A stretch of DNA of 64,000 nt, from the NCBI RefSeq assembly GCF_016862755.1, contig NZ_BONO01000005.1:96276-160275 (forward strand). Reading direction: 5' to 3'. The stretch comes from Cellulomonas pakistanensis. Its GTDB lineage: Bacteria > Actinomycetota > Actinomycetes > Actinomycetales > Cellulomonadaceae. Shown piece after piece: positions 8,777 to 16,503 of the stretch. Below the pieces are notes generated by a model. It was not told the origin of the DNA and searched no databases. It saw nothing but the letters and a program-made list of their open reading frames with translations. Position numbers and translations under genes: made by a program. The stretch's first letter is position 1; every line of letters starts with the position of its first letter.

Positions 8777-9969
8777 TGGACGGTCAGCAGGAAGTCGGCG
8801 ACGTCCCCGCGCCGCTCGGCGGACGCCTCGGGGTCGATCGGCCACGCCCCGAGCTCGTCCAGGCCGACCGCGCCCTCGGGCGCGACCACGTCGGTCCGCG
8901 TCGGGTAGTCGCCCGCCACGTAGAACGGTTCGTAGGCCGCGCCGCCCGTCTCGGAGTCGTCGCCCATCATGAAGTCGACGAGCAGCCGCGCGGCGGCCGG
9001 GTTCTCCGCGCCGGCGGTCACGCCGAGGTACGCCGGGAACACGATGCCCGGGGACGGCGCGACGCCGTGCGCCACCTGCAGCGCCCAGCCCTCGTCCTCG
9101 TTGTCGCGGCGGTCCGAGTACGACGTGAAGCCCACGGGCGGCTCGGCCTGGCCGGTCGCGCCGACGGCGGCGTTCACCGTGTCGGTGTCGTCGACCAGCA
9201 CGGCGTCGTTGGCGTACAGGTCGGCGAGGAACTGCAGCCCCGCGTCCTGGACGCCCTCGTCGAGCACCAGCTCCTCGCCGGCGTGCTCCTCGTACGCCGC
9301 GGCCATCTCGTCGGCGCGCAGCGACATCTCGGTCGCCAGGTCCAGGTAGTCGCCCCGGACGTTCGGGTCGACCAGGACCACCTTGCCGGCCCACGCCGGC
9401 TCGGTGAGCTCCCACAGGTTCGCGACCGGCGAGCCGTCCGGGTACGCCTCCTCGTTGTACATCAGCACCTTCGTCGACAGCCGGTTGGCGACCAGCGGGG
9501 ACCGGTGCTCCTCGGGGAGCGCGTCCGCGACGCGCGGCGGGACGTACGGCGTCAGCACGCCGTCGGCCAGCAGCTCGGTGACGACGACCGGCGCGTCCGA
9601 CACGTACGCGACGTCGGCGGTCGCGCTGCCGGCGGCGTGCTCGCTCGCGAGCCGGGTGATCAGCTCGGTCGACGAGATGTCGCTGGCGACGACGTCGATG
9701 CCCGGGTACTCGGCCTCGAACGCCTCCTCCACCGTGGCGATGCGGCTGGTGAACGCGTACACGGCCACCTCGCCCTCGGCCTCGGCGCGCTCGACGAGCT
9801 CCTCGTGGGTCAGCGCGTCCCAGTCGACCTGCTCGTCGGCGCCGGCCGCCGCGTCGCCGGACCCGCAGGCCGTCAGCGCGAGCAGGAGGGGCACGGCGGC
9901 GAGCGCGGCGGGGCGGGCGCGGCGGGTGCCGCGGGCGCGACGGGCGCGGTGCGGGGGCACAGCAGGCAT
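8773..9969 (-). CDS. ABC importer substrate-binding lipoprotein
   Basis: This 398-residue protein starts with an Arg-rich region and a hydrophobic stretch ending in the lipobox LTAC, so it should be lipid-anchored outside the membrane. The mature part begins with AEGEVAVYAFTSRIATVEEAF, typical of the periplasmic-binding family used for ferric iron, phosphonates and related small anions. No tyrosine cluster typical of ferric-binding FbpA is obvious. The operon contains an RpiR/MurR regulator and a phosphatase, so a phosphorylated ligand is a reasonable guess, but this is inference. It is the first transport gene of the operon. Confidence 0.85.
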   Translation of the reverse strand: MPAVPPHRARRARGTRRARPAALAAVPLLLALTACGSGDAAAGADEQVDWDALTHEELVERAEAEGEVAVYAFTSRIATVEEAFEAEYPGIDVVASDISSTELITRLASEHAAGSATADVAYVSDAPVVVTELLADGVLTPYVPPRVADALPEEHRSPLVANRLSTKVLMYNEEAYPDGSPVANLWELTEPAWAGKVVLVDPNVRGDYLDLATEMSLRADEMAAAYEEHAGEELVLDEGVQDAGLQFLADLYANDAVLVDDTDTVNAAVGATGQAEPPVGFTSYSDRRDNEDEGWALQVAHGVAPSPGIVFPAYLGVTAGAENPAAARLLVDFMMGDDSETGGAAYEPFYVAGDYPTRTDVVAPEGAVGLDELGAWPIDPEASAERRGDVADFLLTVQ

Positions 9970-10066
9970 GGCGGGGTCCTGTTCTGTCGGGTGGCGCCGG
10001 GTGGTGGGGGTCGTGCGGGGTGGTGAAGGGGTGGTGCGGGGGTGGCGTGCGGGACGCGCCGCGGCG

Positions 10067-10897
10067 TCAGGAGTCGAACCGCTCCAGGAGCCGTCCGAGC
10101 CGGTCGAGGGAGCCCAGGGCGCGCTCGGGCGCGCGGCGGGCGAGGGTGAGCACGAGGGCGTTCGCGATCGCCATCGGCACGGTCAGCGAGAGGAAGGCGT
10201 CGTCCCGCCCGCGCGGCGCGGCGAGCACCGTGTCCGGCTGCGGGGACAGCGACAGCAGGGTGTCGGTGAGCAGGGCCGAGTGGGCGCCGCGCTCGGCCGC
10301 CGCCTCGAGCAGGGTCGGCAGCGGGCGAGGGACGCGCCGGAACGCGCAGGCGAGCAGCACGTCGCCCGCGCCGAGCGACGCCAGGTGCTCCGCGAGGTCG
10401 CGGTCGGAGCCGACCAGGGCCACCGCGTGCACACCGGAGCGCCGCAGGCGTCGCACGAGCAGCTCGACCAGGACCGTCGCGTTGCCGTGCCCGAACACGT
10501 GCACCCGCCCGGCGTCCGCGATCCGGTCGGCGAGGTCGTCGAGCTCGCTCTGCGTGACGTGCCGCGTCACCTCGCCGAGCGCGGCCACCTCGTCCTCGAC
10601 CAGGCCCCGCAGGACGTCGTCGGGGTGCCGCTCGAGCCGGCCGCGGACGCGCTGCGACGGGCCGTCGCCGGCGAGGTAGTCCCCGCGCAGCGCGTCGCGC
10701 AGCCGGGGGTAGCCGTCGTAGCCGAGGCGCTGCGCCATGCGCGTCGCCGCCGACTGGTGCAGCCCGAGAGGCTCCGTCAGGTCGGCGGCGGACCAGAACG
10801 CGGCCTCGGCCGGCCGGGCCTGGAGCACGGCGACGAGGCGGCGGTCGGTCGCGGTGAGCCGGTCGCCGTGGTTCTTCGCCAGGTCGGTGATGAGCAC
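10067..10897 (-). CDS. RpiR/MurR-family transcriptional regulator
   Basis: This 276-residue protein has an N-terminal RpiR-type helix-turn-helix (about 1-75, TRMAQRLGYDGYPRLRDAL) and a C-terminal SIS sugar-isomerase-like domain (about 105-250, VFGHGNATVLVELL). SIS domains in this family bind phosphorylated sugars or related phospho-compounds. The gene lies 97 bp upstream of the binding-protein gene on the same strand and probably controls that importer and itself. GTG 10897 is chosen because a TAGCGT hexamer sits 7 nt upstream without a Shine-Dalgarno sequence. A perfect inverted repeat at 10921-10941 is the likely operator. Confidence 0.88.
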   Translation of the reverse strand: MLITDLAKNHGDRLTATDRRLVAVLQARPAEAAFWSAADLTEPLGLHQSAATRMAQRLGYDGYPRLRDALRGDYLAGDGPSQRVRGRLERHPDDVLRGLVEDEVAALGEVTRHVTQSELDDLADRIADAGRVHVFGHGNATVLVELLVRRLRRSGVHAVALVGSDRDLAEHLASLGAGDVLLACAFRRVPRPLPTLLEAAAERGAHSALLTDTLLSLSPQPDTVLAAPRGRDDAFLSLTVPMAIANALVLTLARRAPERALGSLDRLGRLLERFDS

Positions 10898-10904
10898 GAC
10901 CGGG

Positions 10905-10910
10905 ACGCTA
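10905..10910 (-). promoter_or_regulatory. -10 box of the rpiR-like gene
   Basis: TAGCGT on the minus strand lies 7 nt upstream of the GTG start, which suggests a leaderless transcript for the regulator and importer operon. Confidence 0.6.
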
Positions 10911-10920
10911 GGTGCAACCG

Positions 10921-10941
10921 CACTTGCATCGAGCGCAAGTG
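10921..10941. promoter_or_regulatory. Inverted repeat, probable RpiR-family operator
   Basis: A perfect 7-7-7 inverted repeat (CACTTGC, seven-base spacer, GCAAGTG) sits 10 bp upstream of the -10 box of the regulator gene, in the -35 region. A bound repressor there would block its own promoter. Confidence 0.6.
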
Positions 10942-11040
10942 GCGCACGTTCACGTGCCGTTCACCGACCCGCCGTGCCGGGGTCAGCCGAGGTGCGCCGG
11001 AGGGTCGCCCGGAGGCGCCGAGGGCCGTCCCGGAACGACG

Positions 11041-11071
11041 CAGCGCCCCGGCACGGGGTGCCGGGGCGCTG
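11041..11071. terminator. Hairpin terminator after tRNA-Gly
   Basis: Two perfect 13-bp arms (11041-11053 and 11059-11071) flank a 5-nt loop, 9 bp past the 3' end of the minus-strand tRNA gene. There is no T-run, which is usual for very GC-rich genomes. Confidence 0.7.
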
Positions 11072-11079
11072 CGATCCGG

Positions 11080-11151
11080 AGCGGACGACGGGATTCGAAC
11101 CCGCGACCCTCACCTTGGCAAGGTGATGCTCTACCACTGAGCCACGTCCGC
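11080..11151 (-). tRNA. tRNA-Gly (anticodon GCC)
   Basis: The cloverleaf is complete: 7-bp acceptor GCGGACG/CGTCCGC, D-arm with AGTGGTAGAGC, 5-bp anticodon stem around the loop TTGCCAA (anticodon GCC), and T-arm with GGTTCGAATCC. The discriminator is T, and the CCA end is not encoded. Confidence 0.95.
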
Positions 11152-11252
11152 ACGGCCTCGTCCTCGACCCGTTCCCGGGCCGCGAGGCGAGATAGGACAG
11201 TACAGGGCGCGCAGCCGGATCGCGAAACCGCGCCGCGCCGCGCGGCCGCGCG

Positions 11253-11801
11253 TCAGGCGGTGGCGCCGCGGTCGGCGAGCACGGACAGCCGCTCGACGAG
11301 CCGGTCGGCCGACGCGGGCTCGACCGCCACCTCGACCGTGCCGCGGGAGCCGGCGAGCTCGACGACCTCCAGGCCCGGCAGGACGCGCAGGCCCGACCGC
11401 GGCGTGCGGCGTCCGGCCCGGCGCACCCCGGTGAGCGCGAGCCGGACCGCGGGCCGCGGCGGCGGGCGCATGCCGAGCGCGAACCGCACCAGCATGACGC
11501 GGTCCTCGTCGAGGTCGAGCCGCCCCGCGACCCAGCGCGGGCCCACACCCGGGTCGCCACCGGTCGACCGCACCGACACCTCGAACCGGCCCCGACGCGC
11601 GCCGGCGGCGGTCCGGCGCGTGTCGAGGGCACGCGCGAGCGGGGTGCCGACGCCGACGCCGATCGCCGTCCCGGCACCGATCAGCCAGGCGGACGTGAGG
11701 TCCTCCTCGTGCAGCACCCACCGGCCGACCGCGGCGGCGGCCAGGGCCCCGAGCACGCCGGCGAGCAGGGCCACCAGGACGGTCGTGCGCAGAGGGGTCA
11801 C
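11253..11801 (-). CDS. Small membrane-anchored protein, DUF2550-like
   Basis: This 182-residue protein has two N-terminal hydrophobic segments (about 6-25 and 35-52), then a cytoplasmic or extracytoplasmic domain of about 120 residues. The pattern GRFEVSVR, WVAGRLDLDEDRVMLVRF, RPPPRPAVRLALTGVRR and VEVAVEP resembles DUF2550 proteins, whose function is unknown. The match is from memory of the family pattern, so the family name is tentative. GTG 11801 is chosen because it is the first start before the hydrophobic segment and a TATGAT hexamer lies just upstream. It sits alone between two tRNA genes. Confidence 0.6.
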   Translation of the reverse strand: MTPLRTTVLVALLAGVLGALAAAAVGRWVLHEEDLTSAWLIGAGTAIGVGVGTPLARALDTRRTAAGARRGRFEVSVRSTGGDPGVGPRWVAGRLDLDEDRVMLVRFALGMRPPPRPAVRLALTGVRRAGRRTPRSGLRVLPGLEVVELAGSRGTVEVAVEPASADRLVERLSVLADRGATA

Positions 11802-11891
11802 CCGATCATAATGGCGGCCCGGGCCCGTCGCCGGGGCCGGAACGGGCAGGCGGTCCTGCCGCTCGCCACGTCGCACGAGCGGGTGGCGCGG

Positions 11892-11964
11892 TGCCCCGAG
11901 TGGGATTCGAACCCACACTGGATCGGGTTTGAGCCGATTGCCTCTGCCGTTGGGCTACCGGGGC
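11892..11964 (-). tRNA. tRNA with anticodon CAA (Leu codon UUG), class I fold
   Basis: The gene folds as a 73-nt cloverleaf: acceptor stem GCCCCGG/TCGGGGC with one G-T pair, D-loop with GG, anticodon stem ATCGG/CCGAT around loop CTCAAAC (anticodon CAA, U33 present), T-arm GTGGG TTCGAAT CCCAC, discriminator A. The anticodon reads leucine UUG, but the variable region is only 5 nt (CCAGT), whereas bacterial tRNA-Leu normally has a long variable arm. A C13-A22 mismatch lies in the D-stem. It may be a true leucine tRNA of unusual shape, a tRNA of another identity, or a decaying gene. Confidence 0.75.
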
Positions 11965-12233
11965 GCCGCACCAGGCTACCGGCGCGGACGCCGCGCCCGG
12001 ACCGACCACCCAACGGGCCCCACGCCGCCGCCACTCAACCGCGCCCGGGTGCTGCACTGGGCCGGTCCGGCGGTCGGAGGGGTCCGCGGGACGCGGCGGC
12101 GGGGCTCCGGGGCAGCACACCCGCGCCCCGCCGCCGGACCGGTGCCGCACCGACGGTGCGCACCGACGGTGCGCGCCGTCGGCCGAGGACGGCGACCCGG
12201 TCGCCCCGCTCCCGATGTCCCGCCGCGGCGTGC
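11965..12233. other. Intergenic gap with tandem palindromes
   Basis: No coding region is convincing here. The gap lies between the tRNA gene and the 3' end of the chemoreceptor-like gene. Its only clear structure is the pair of overlapping palindromes at 12145-12172. Confidence 0.6.
12145..12172. repeat. Two overlapping 15-bp palindromes, 13-bp period
   Basis: CGCACCGACGGTGCG occurs at 12145-12159 and again at 12158-12172. Each copy is a 6-bp-arm hairpin with loop GAC. The pair lies about 60 bp past the stop of the chemoreceptor-like gene and may act as its terminator. Confidence 0.6.
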
Positions 12234-13247
12234 TCAGCCCCGCTGCACCAGCGCGCCGTACCAGCCGAGGCCCTCGTACGTCTCGTACCCGGGGGTCGCC
12301 GCGAACCCCACGGTGCGGTCGTCCTCGTCGTAGGCGCCGGTCGTCCGGTCGCCGGTGCGCAGGTGGACGCGCTCCGTGAGCACGCCCGCGCGGTCGGACG
12401 CCGCGAGCACCAGCCCGGAGCGGTCGAGGATCAGCACCCGGGTGCTCTCGCGCTCGTCGGGCGCGAGCCGGACCCCGTCGACGATCGCCTGCGCCTGCCG
12501 CTCCCAGTCGAAGAACACCCCGAGCGCGCCCACGGGCCGGCCGTTCGCGCGTCCGCCCTCGCGGACCGCCGTCGCGTACGTCGCGGTGAGCGCCCCGAGC
12601 TCCCGGTGCGGCGCGACGTCCAGCGCGGCGTAGTCGTCGCCCGTGCGGGTGACCATCGCGGCGCGGAACCAGGGCTCGTCGCCGACGTCCGTGCCCAGCG
12701 CCCGGCCGCCGCGGTCGCCGCCGGCGCGGGCGACCACGCGACCGTCGGCGTCGGCGAGCCAGAGGTCGAGGTACACGGTGTAGCTGCGCAGGATGGTGCC
12801 GAGCCGCTCCGCCGCGTGCTGCGCCGCGGCGCCCTCGCCGGTGGTCAGCGCCTCGACCAGCGCGGCGTCGGTCGCCCACCACCGGACGTCGCACGACCGC
12901 TCGTACAGGTTGCGGTCCATCAGCTCGATGACGTTGAGCGCGAGGTCCGCGAGCCGCTGGCCGCGCACCCGGCCGACGAGCTCGTGCCCCAGCACGGTCA
13001 GCTCGTCGATCCGCGGCCGCAGCTCGGACGACAGCTCCTCGGACAGCGCCCGGGCGCGGTCGGCGATCTCCCCGACCTCGCGCGCGACGACGGCGAACCC
13101 GGCGCCGGCCTCGCCGACGCGCGCGGACTCGATCAGCGCGTTCAGCGCGAGCATCTTGGTGCTGCGGGCGACCTGCTCGATCCCCTGCAGCTTCTCACCG
13201 GTGACCCGGCCGACCTCGTCGGCCAGGCGCACGACCCGTTGCGGCAC
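12234..13247 (-). CDS. Soluble methyl-accepting-chemotaxis-like protein with C-terminal Cache domain
   Basis: This 337-residue protein has no membrane segment. Residues about 1-90 carry a short MCP signalling-like helical region: KMLALNALIESARVGEAGAGFAVVAREVGEIADRA matches the conserved hairpin tip of chemoreceptors (LNA-IEAARAGE-GFAVVA-EV). The rest (about 125-330) resembles a Cache/PAS-like sensor domain: YTVYLDLWLADADGRVVAR, GDEPWFRAA, GALGVFFDWERQAQAIVDG. The usual receptor order is sensor first and signalling domain last, so this order is reversed. No chemotaxis genes lie in the window. GTG 13247 has AAGGGGA upstream. A cytosolic sensor feeding a chemotaxis-like or other pathway is inferred. 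Confidence 0.75.
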   Translation of the reverse strand: MPQRVVRLADEVGRVTGEKLQGIEQVARSTKMLALNALIESARVGEAGAGFAVVAREVGEIADRARALSEELSSELRPRIDELTVLGHELVGRVRGQRLADLALNVIELMDRNLYERSCDVRWWATDAALVEALTTGEGAAAQHAAERLGTILRSYTVYLDLWLADADGRVVARAGGDRGGRALGTDVGDEPWFRAAMVTRTGDDYAALDVAPHRELGALTATYATAVREGGRANGRPVGALGVFFDWERQAQAIVDGVRLAPDERESTRVLILDRSGLVLAASDRAGVLTERVHLRTGDRTTGAYDEDDRTVGFAATPGYETYEGLGWYGALVQRG

Positions 13248-13368
13248 GACACGTCCCCTTCGATGGGCAATCGCTTCCCCCCGCCGCCGGACCTATCGGC
13301 CGGACGACCGCGCTGCTGAGCGGGTCGGTGGGGCGAATTGCGCGGGTGGTCGGCGGGCGCCGGCGGCG

Positions 13369-13374
13369 TAAGGT
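13369..13374 (+). promoter_or_regulatory. -10 box of the PrmC-related gene
   Basis: TAAGGT lies 7 nt before the GTG at 13382, a leaderless arrangement. Confidence 0.55.
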
Positions 13375-13381
13375 GCCCGCC

Positions 13382-14248
13382 GTGCCCGTCACCCTGGAAC
13401 CCGCCGCGCTGGCCACCCTCGTCGGCCGGCTGCGCGCCGCGGGCTGCGTGTTCGCCGAGGACGAGGCGGCGCTGCTCGCCGCCGAGGCCGGCGATCCCGC
13501 CGCGCTCGACCGGATGACCGAGCGGCGGGTCGGCGGCGAGCCGCTCGAGCAGGTCGTCGGGTGGGCGGAGTTCCGCGGGCTGCGGGTCGGCGTGGCGCCC
13601 GGGGTGTTCGTGCCGCGCGCGCGGACGGGGCTGCTGGTCCGCGAGGCGGTGCGGGCGCTGGGCGGTGCCGGTGCCGGTGCCGGTGCGGGTGCCGGTGCCG
13701 GTGCCGGTGCCGGTGCGGGTGCCGGTGCCGGTGCGACCGTCGTCGACCTGTGCTGCGGCACCGGCGCCGTCGGGCTGGCGATCGCCGCGGAGCGCCCGGG
13801 CGTCGCCCTGTGGGCCGTCGACCTCGACCCGGCGGCGGTGGCGTGCGCGCGCCGGAACGCCGCGGCCCTCGGCCCCGCCGGCGCGACCGTGTTGCTCGGC
13901 GACCTCGACGCGCCCCTGCCCGACGACCTGGCGGGCCGGGTCGACGTGCTCGTGGCCAACGCCCCCTACGTGCCGACCGCCGAGATCGCGCACATGCCGC
14001 CCGAGGCCCGCGACCACGAGCCGCGCGCGGCGCTGGACGGCGGCGCGGACGGCGTGGACCTGCACCGACGGGTGGCCGCGGCCGCGCCTCGCTGGCTCGC
14101 GCCCGGCGGGCACCTCCTGATCGAGACGAGCGTGCGGCAGGCCGGCGCGACCGCCGCGGCGTGCGAGGGCCAGGGGCTCGCGGTGCGGGTGGTGCACGAC
14201 GACGACCTGGACGGCACGGTCGTCGTCGCGTCCCGCCGTGCCGCGTAG
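13382..14248 (+). CDS. PrmC/HemK-related SAM methyltransferase with Gly-Ala insert
   Basis: This 288-residue protein resembles the putative protein N5-glutamine methyltransferases related to PrmC. An N-terminal helical part (MTERRVGGEPLEQVVGWAEF) is followed by the SAM-binding motif I VVDLCCGTGAVGLA, an acidic residue in AVDLDP, and the active-site motif NAPYVPT. Canonical PrmC has NPPY, so the Pro-to-Ala change makes classic release-factor methylation uncertain. Immediately before motif I lies a pure (Gly-Ala)12 tract encoded by twelve tandem hexanucleotides. GTG 13382 is chosen over GTG 13373 because of the TAAGGT box 7 nt upstream. It stands alone, and the target protein is unknown. Confidence 0.8.
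   Translation: MPVTLEPAALATLVGRLRAAGCVFAEDEAALLAAEAGDPAALDRMTERRVGGEPLEQVVGWAEFRGLRVGVAPGVFVPRARTGLLVREAVRALGGAGAGAGAGAGAGAGAGAGAGAGATVVDLCCGTGAVGLAIAAERPGVALWAVDLDPAAVACARRNAAALGPAGATVLLGDLDAPLPDDLAGRVDVLVANAPYVPTAEIAHMPPEARDHEPRAALDGGADGVDLHRRVAAAAPRWLAPGGHLLIETSVRQAGATAAACEGQGLAVRVVHDDDLDGTVVVASRRAA
13664..13735 (+). repeat. Twelve-copy hexanucleotide tandem repeat (GGTGCC/GGTGCG)
   Basis: Nine GGTGCC and three GGTGCG units run without interruption for 72 bp inside the methyltransferase gene and encode (Gly-Ala)12. The unit is a multiple of three, so slippage changes the length of the protein and not its frame. Confidence 0.95.
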
Positions 14249-14318
14249 CGCGGGCCGCCGGCGCGCCTAGGGTGGACGGCACGGGCGCAAGGGGCGCCCC
14301 TGACGCGAGGAGGTCGCG

Positions 14319-14951
14319 GTGGGCCGGGCGCTGATCGTGGTGGACGTGCAGAACGACTTCTGCGAGGGCGGTGCCCTGGCGGTGGCGGGCGGCGCGGCCG
14401 TCGCCGAGCAGGTGAGCGACCTCCTGTCCCGCGCCGGCGACGCCTACGACGTGGTGGTCGCCACCGCCGACTGGCACGAGCCGCTCCCCCACGACAACGC
14501 CGGGCACTTCGCCGTCGGCGCCGACCCGGACTACGTCGCCACCTGGCCCGAGCACTGCGTGCGGGACACCGCCGGCGCGGCGTACCACCCGGCGCTGCGG
14601 CTGCCCGAGGGCACCGTGCACGTGCGCAAGGGCCAGGGGCGGCAGGACTACTCGGGGTTCGAGGGCGTGGTGACGCCGGCCGAGTCCGCGGCGGGGGCCG
14701 GCGCGCTCGCCGACGCCGCGCCCGCGGGCCTGGCGGACACGCTCCGGGCGCAGGCGGTCGACGGCGTGGACGTCGTCGGGCTCGCGACCGACCACTGCGT
14801 GACGGCGACGGCGCTCGACGCGCTGGACGCCGGGTTCGACGTGCGGGTGCTCACGGACCTGACCGCGGGCGTCGGCGTGCGGACGACCATCGACGCGCTG
14901 ACCCGGCTCGCCGCGCGCGGGGTCACGCTGACGACGTCCGACGCGCGCTGA
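14319..14951 (+). CDS. pncA: Nicotinamidase
   Basis: This 210-residue isochorismatase-superfamily amidase converts nicotinamide to nicotinate in NAD recycling. The catalytic triad is visible: Asp in ALIVVDVQNDF (residue about 9), Lys in VHVRKGQ, and Cys in ATDHCVTATA. The metal-binding DWHEP element near residue 50 is present. The same enzyme type activates pyrazinamide in mycobacteria. The GTG start has a strong GAGGAGG Shine-Dalgarno sequence about 6 nt upstream. The gene appears to be monocistronic and is followed by an intergenic repeat element. Confidence 0.92.
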   Translation: MGRALIVVDVQNDFCEGGALAVAGGAAVAEQVSDLLSRAGDAYDVVVATADWHEPLPHDNAGHFAVGADPDYVATWPEHCVRDTAGAAYHPALRLPEGTVHVRKGQGRQDYSGFEGVVTPAESAAGAGALADAAPAGLADTLRAQAVDGVDVVGLATDHCVTATALDALDAGFDVRVLTDLTAGVGVRTTIDALTRLAARGVTLTTSDAR

Positions 14952-14984
14952 CCGTGCGCGGCGCCCGTCCCTGGCCGCCACGTT

Positions 14985-15058
14985 CGCCGAGATAGGACAT
15001 CCACGCCGAGATAGGGCTCTCGACCGTCCTACGTCGCCGCGAAGGACCTATCTCGGCG
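14985..15058. repeat. Intergenic element with direct and inverted CGCCGAGATAGG words
   Basis: CGCCGAGATAGG occurs at 14985-14996 and 15004-15015, and its exact reverse complement at 15047-15058. Either direct copy can pair with the inverted one to form a hairpin. The element sits between the convergent pncA and SPFH genes and may terminate both. The related string CGAGATAGGACA (14988-14999) is also found at 11188-11199, next to tRNA-Gly. Confidence 0.8.
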
Positions 15059-15173
15059 CGCGCGGACGTCGCCCCTCCGCCCGGCGGGCGCGGCGACGCC
15101 CGCCGCACCTCGCGGGTGCGACGGGCGTCGCCGGGGGCGGCCGCGCGCCGGCGTCAGCGGGCGCGGCGTGCGG

Positions 15174-16430
15174 TCACGGCGCGGGCGGCGCCACGGGGCC
15201 CGCGCCGGGGGCCGGCGGCTCCGGATCCACCGGCGGCACGGGCGGCACCCCGCCGCCCCCGCCCTGGTCCGGCCCCGTCCGCTGCTCGCGCCGCGTCCCG
15301 CCGGGCTGCGGCCGCTGCCCGGCCTCGGCGACCGGGTCGAACGGCCGGCCGCTGAACGTGCCGGCGCTGGTGGCGTCGGCGGTGGCGGCCTCGGACTCGC
15401 GCCGGGCCTCGGCCAGCGCCTCCTTCGGGTCGGTCAGCGCGACCGGCGGCAGGTCGTCGGGGCCGAGCGGGGACTCGCCCCGGGCCCTGCCGCCCGTGCC
15501 GGCGCCGTCGCCCTCGGCCGCGCCGCCACCCGCGCCGCCGAACGCGCCCGCGAAGCCCTGCGTGAACTGGCCCAGCATCCCGGTCAGCTCGGACGGCACG
15601 ATCCACACCTTGTTCGCGGGGGTGGCGGCGAGCTTCGGCAGCGCCTGCAGGTACTGGTAGGCCAGCAGCTTGGGGTCGGCGTCGCCGCGGTGGACGGCGT
15701 CGAACACCTGGAGGATCGCGCGGGACTCGCCCTCGGCGGTGAGGATCGCGGACTGCGCGGCACCCTCGGCGCGGAGGATCGCGGCCTGCTTCTCGCCCTC
15801 GGCGGTGAGGATCTGCGACTGCTTCACGCCCTCGGCGGTGAGGATCGCGGCGCGGCGGTCGCGCTCGGCGCGCATCTGCTGCTCCATCGCGCCCTGCACG
15901 GACGCGGGCGGGTCGATGCTCTTGAGCTCGACGCGGTTGACGCGGATGCCCCACTTGCCCGTCGCCTCGTCGAGCACGCCGCGGAGCTGGCCGTTGATCT
16001 GGTCGCGGCTGGTCAGCGTCTGCTCGAGGTCCATCGAGCCGATGACGTTGCGGAGCGTGGTCACCGTGAGCTGCTCGATGCCGGTGATGTAGTTCGCGAT
16101 CTCGTACACCGCGGACTTGGGCTCGGTCACCTGGAAGTAGATGACGGTGTCGATGCTCACGACGAGGTTGTCGGAGGTGATCACGGGCTGCGGCGGGAAG
16201 GACACCACCTGCTCGCGCAGGTCGACGCCGGCCCGGACGCGGTCGATGAACGGGATGATGAGGTGCAGGCCGGCGTCCATGGTCCGGTGGTACCGGCCCA
16301 GCCGCTCGACGAGCAGCGCGACGGTCTGCGGGACGACCCGCACCGCCCGCGCCAGGGTCACGACGACGAAGATGACGAGGATGCCGAGGAGCACCCACCC
16401 CACGATCGTGCCGATGCTCGGGTCGTCCAC
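15174..16430 (-). CDS. SPFH/band-7 (stomatin/HflK-like) membrane protein
   Basis: This 418-residue protein has one N-terminal membrane helix (about 5-28), an SPFH domain (about 30-200: VVPQTVALLVERLGRYHRT, GLHLIIPFIDRV, VSIDTVIYFQVTEP), then a long helical region with repeated ILTAEGEKQ/AILRAEG units predicted to form a coiled coil. A Gly/Pro-rich tail of about 130 residues follows. Band-7 proteins form membrane microdomain scaffolds or protease regulators, and many pair with NfeD proteins, as here. GTG 16430 has an AGGAGA Shine-Dalgarno sequence. The nfeD-like gene lies 73 bp upstream on the same strand. Confidence 0.9.
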   Translation of the reverse strand: MDDPSIGTIVGWVLLGILVIFVVVTLARAVRVVPQTVALLVERLGRYHRTMDAGLHLIIPFIDRVRAGVDLREQVVSFPPQPVITSDNLVVSIDTVIYFQVTEPKSAVYEIANYITGIEQLTVTTLRNVIGSMDLEQTLTSRDQINGQLRGVLDEATGKWGIRVNRVELKSIDPPASVQGAMEQQMRAERDRRAAILTAEGVKQSQILTAEGEKQAAILRAEGAAQSAILTAEGESRAILQVFDAVHRGDADPKLLAYQYLQALPKLAATPANKVWIVPSELTGMLGQFTQGFAGAFGGAGGGAAEGDGAGTGGRARGESPLGPDDLPPVALTDPKEALAEARRESEAATADATSAGTFSGRPFDPVAEAGQRPQPGGTRREQRTGPDQGGGGGVPPVPPVDPEPPAPGAGPVAPPAP

Positions 16431-16503
16431 TGCGTCTCCTCCCAGCCGCGGCCCGGTGGGGCCGTCACGTGCGCGGCGGCGACCGGTCGGCCGCCGCCGT
16501 CCG

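Noticed and set aside
11041..11071. Possible attachment site beside tRNA-Gly
   Set aside because: No integrase and no direct repeat of the tRNA 3' end is present. The structure is a simple terminator hairpin.
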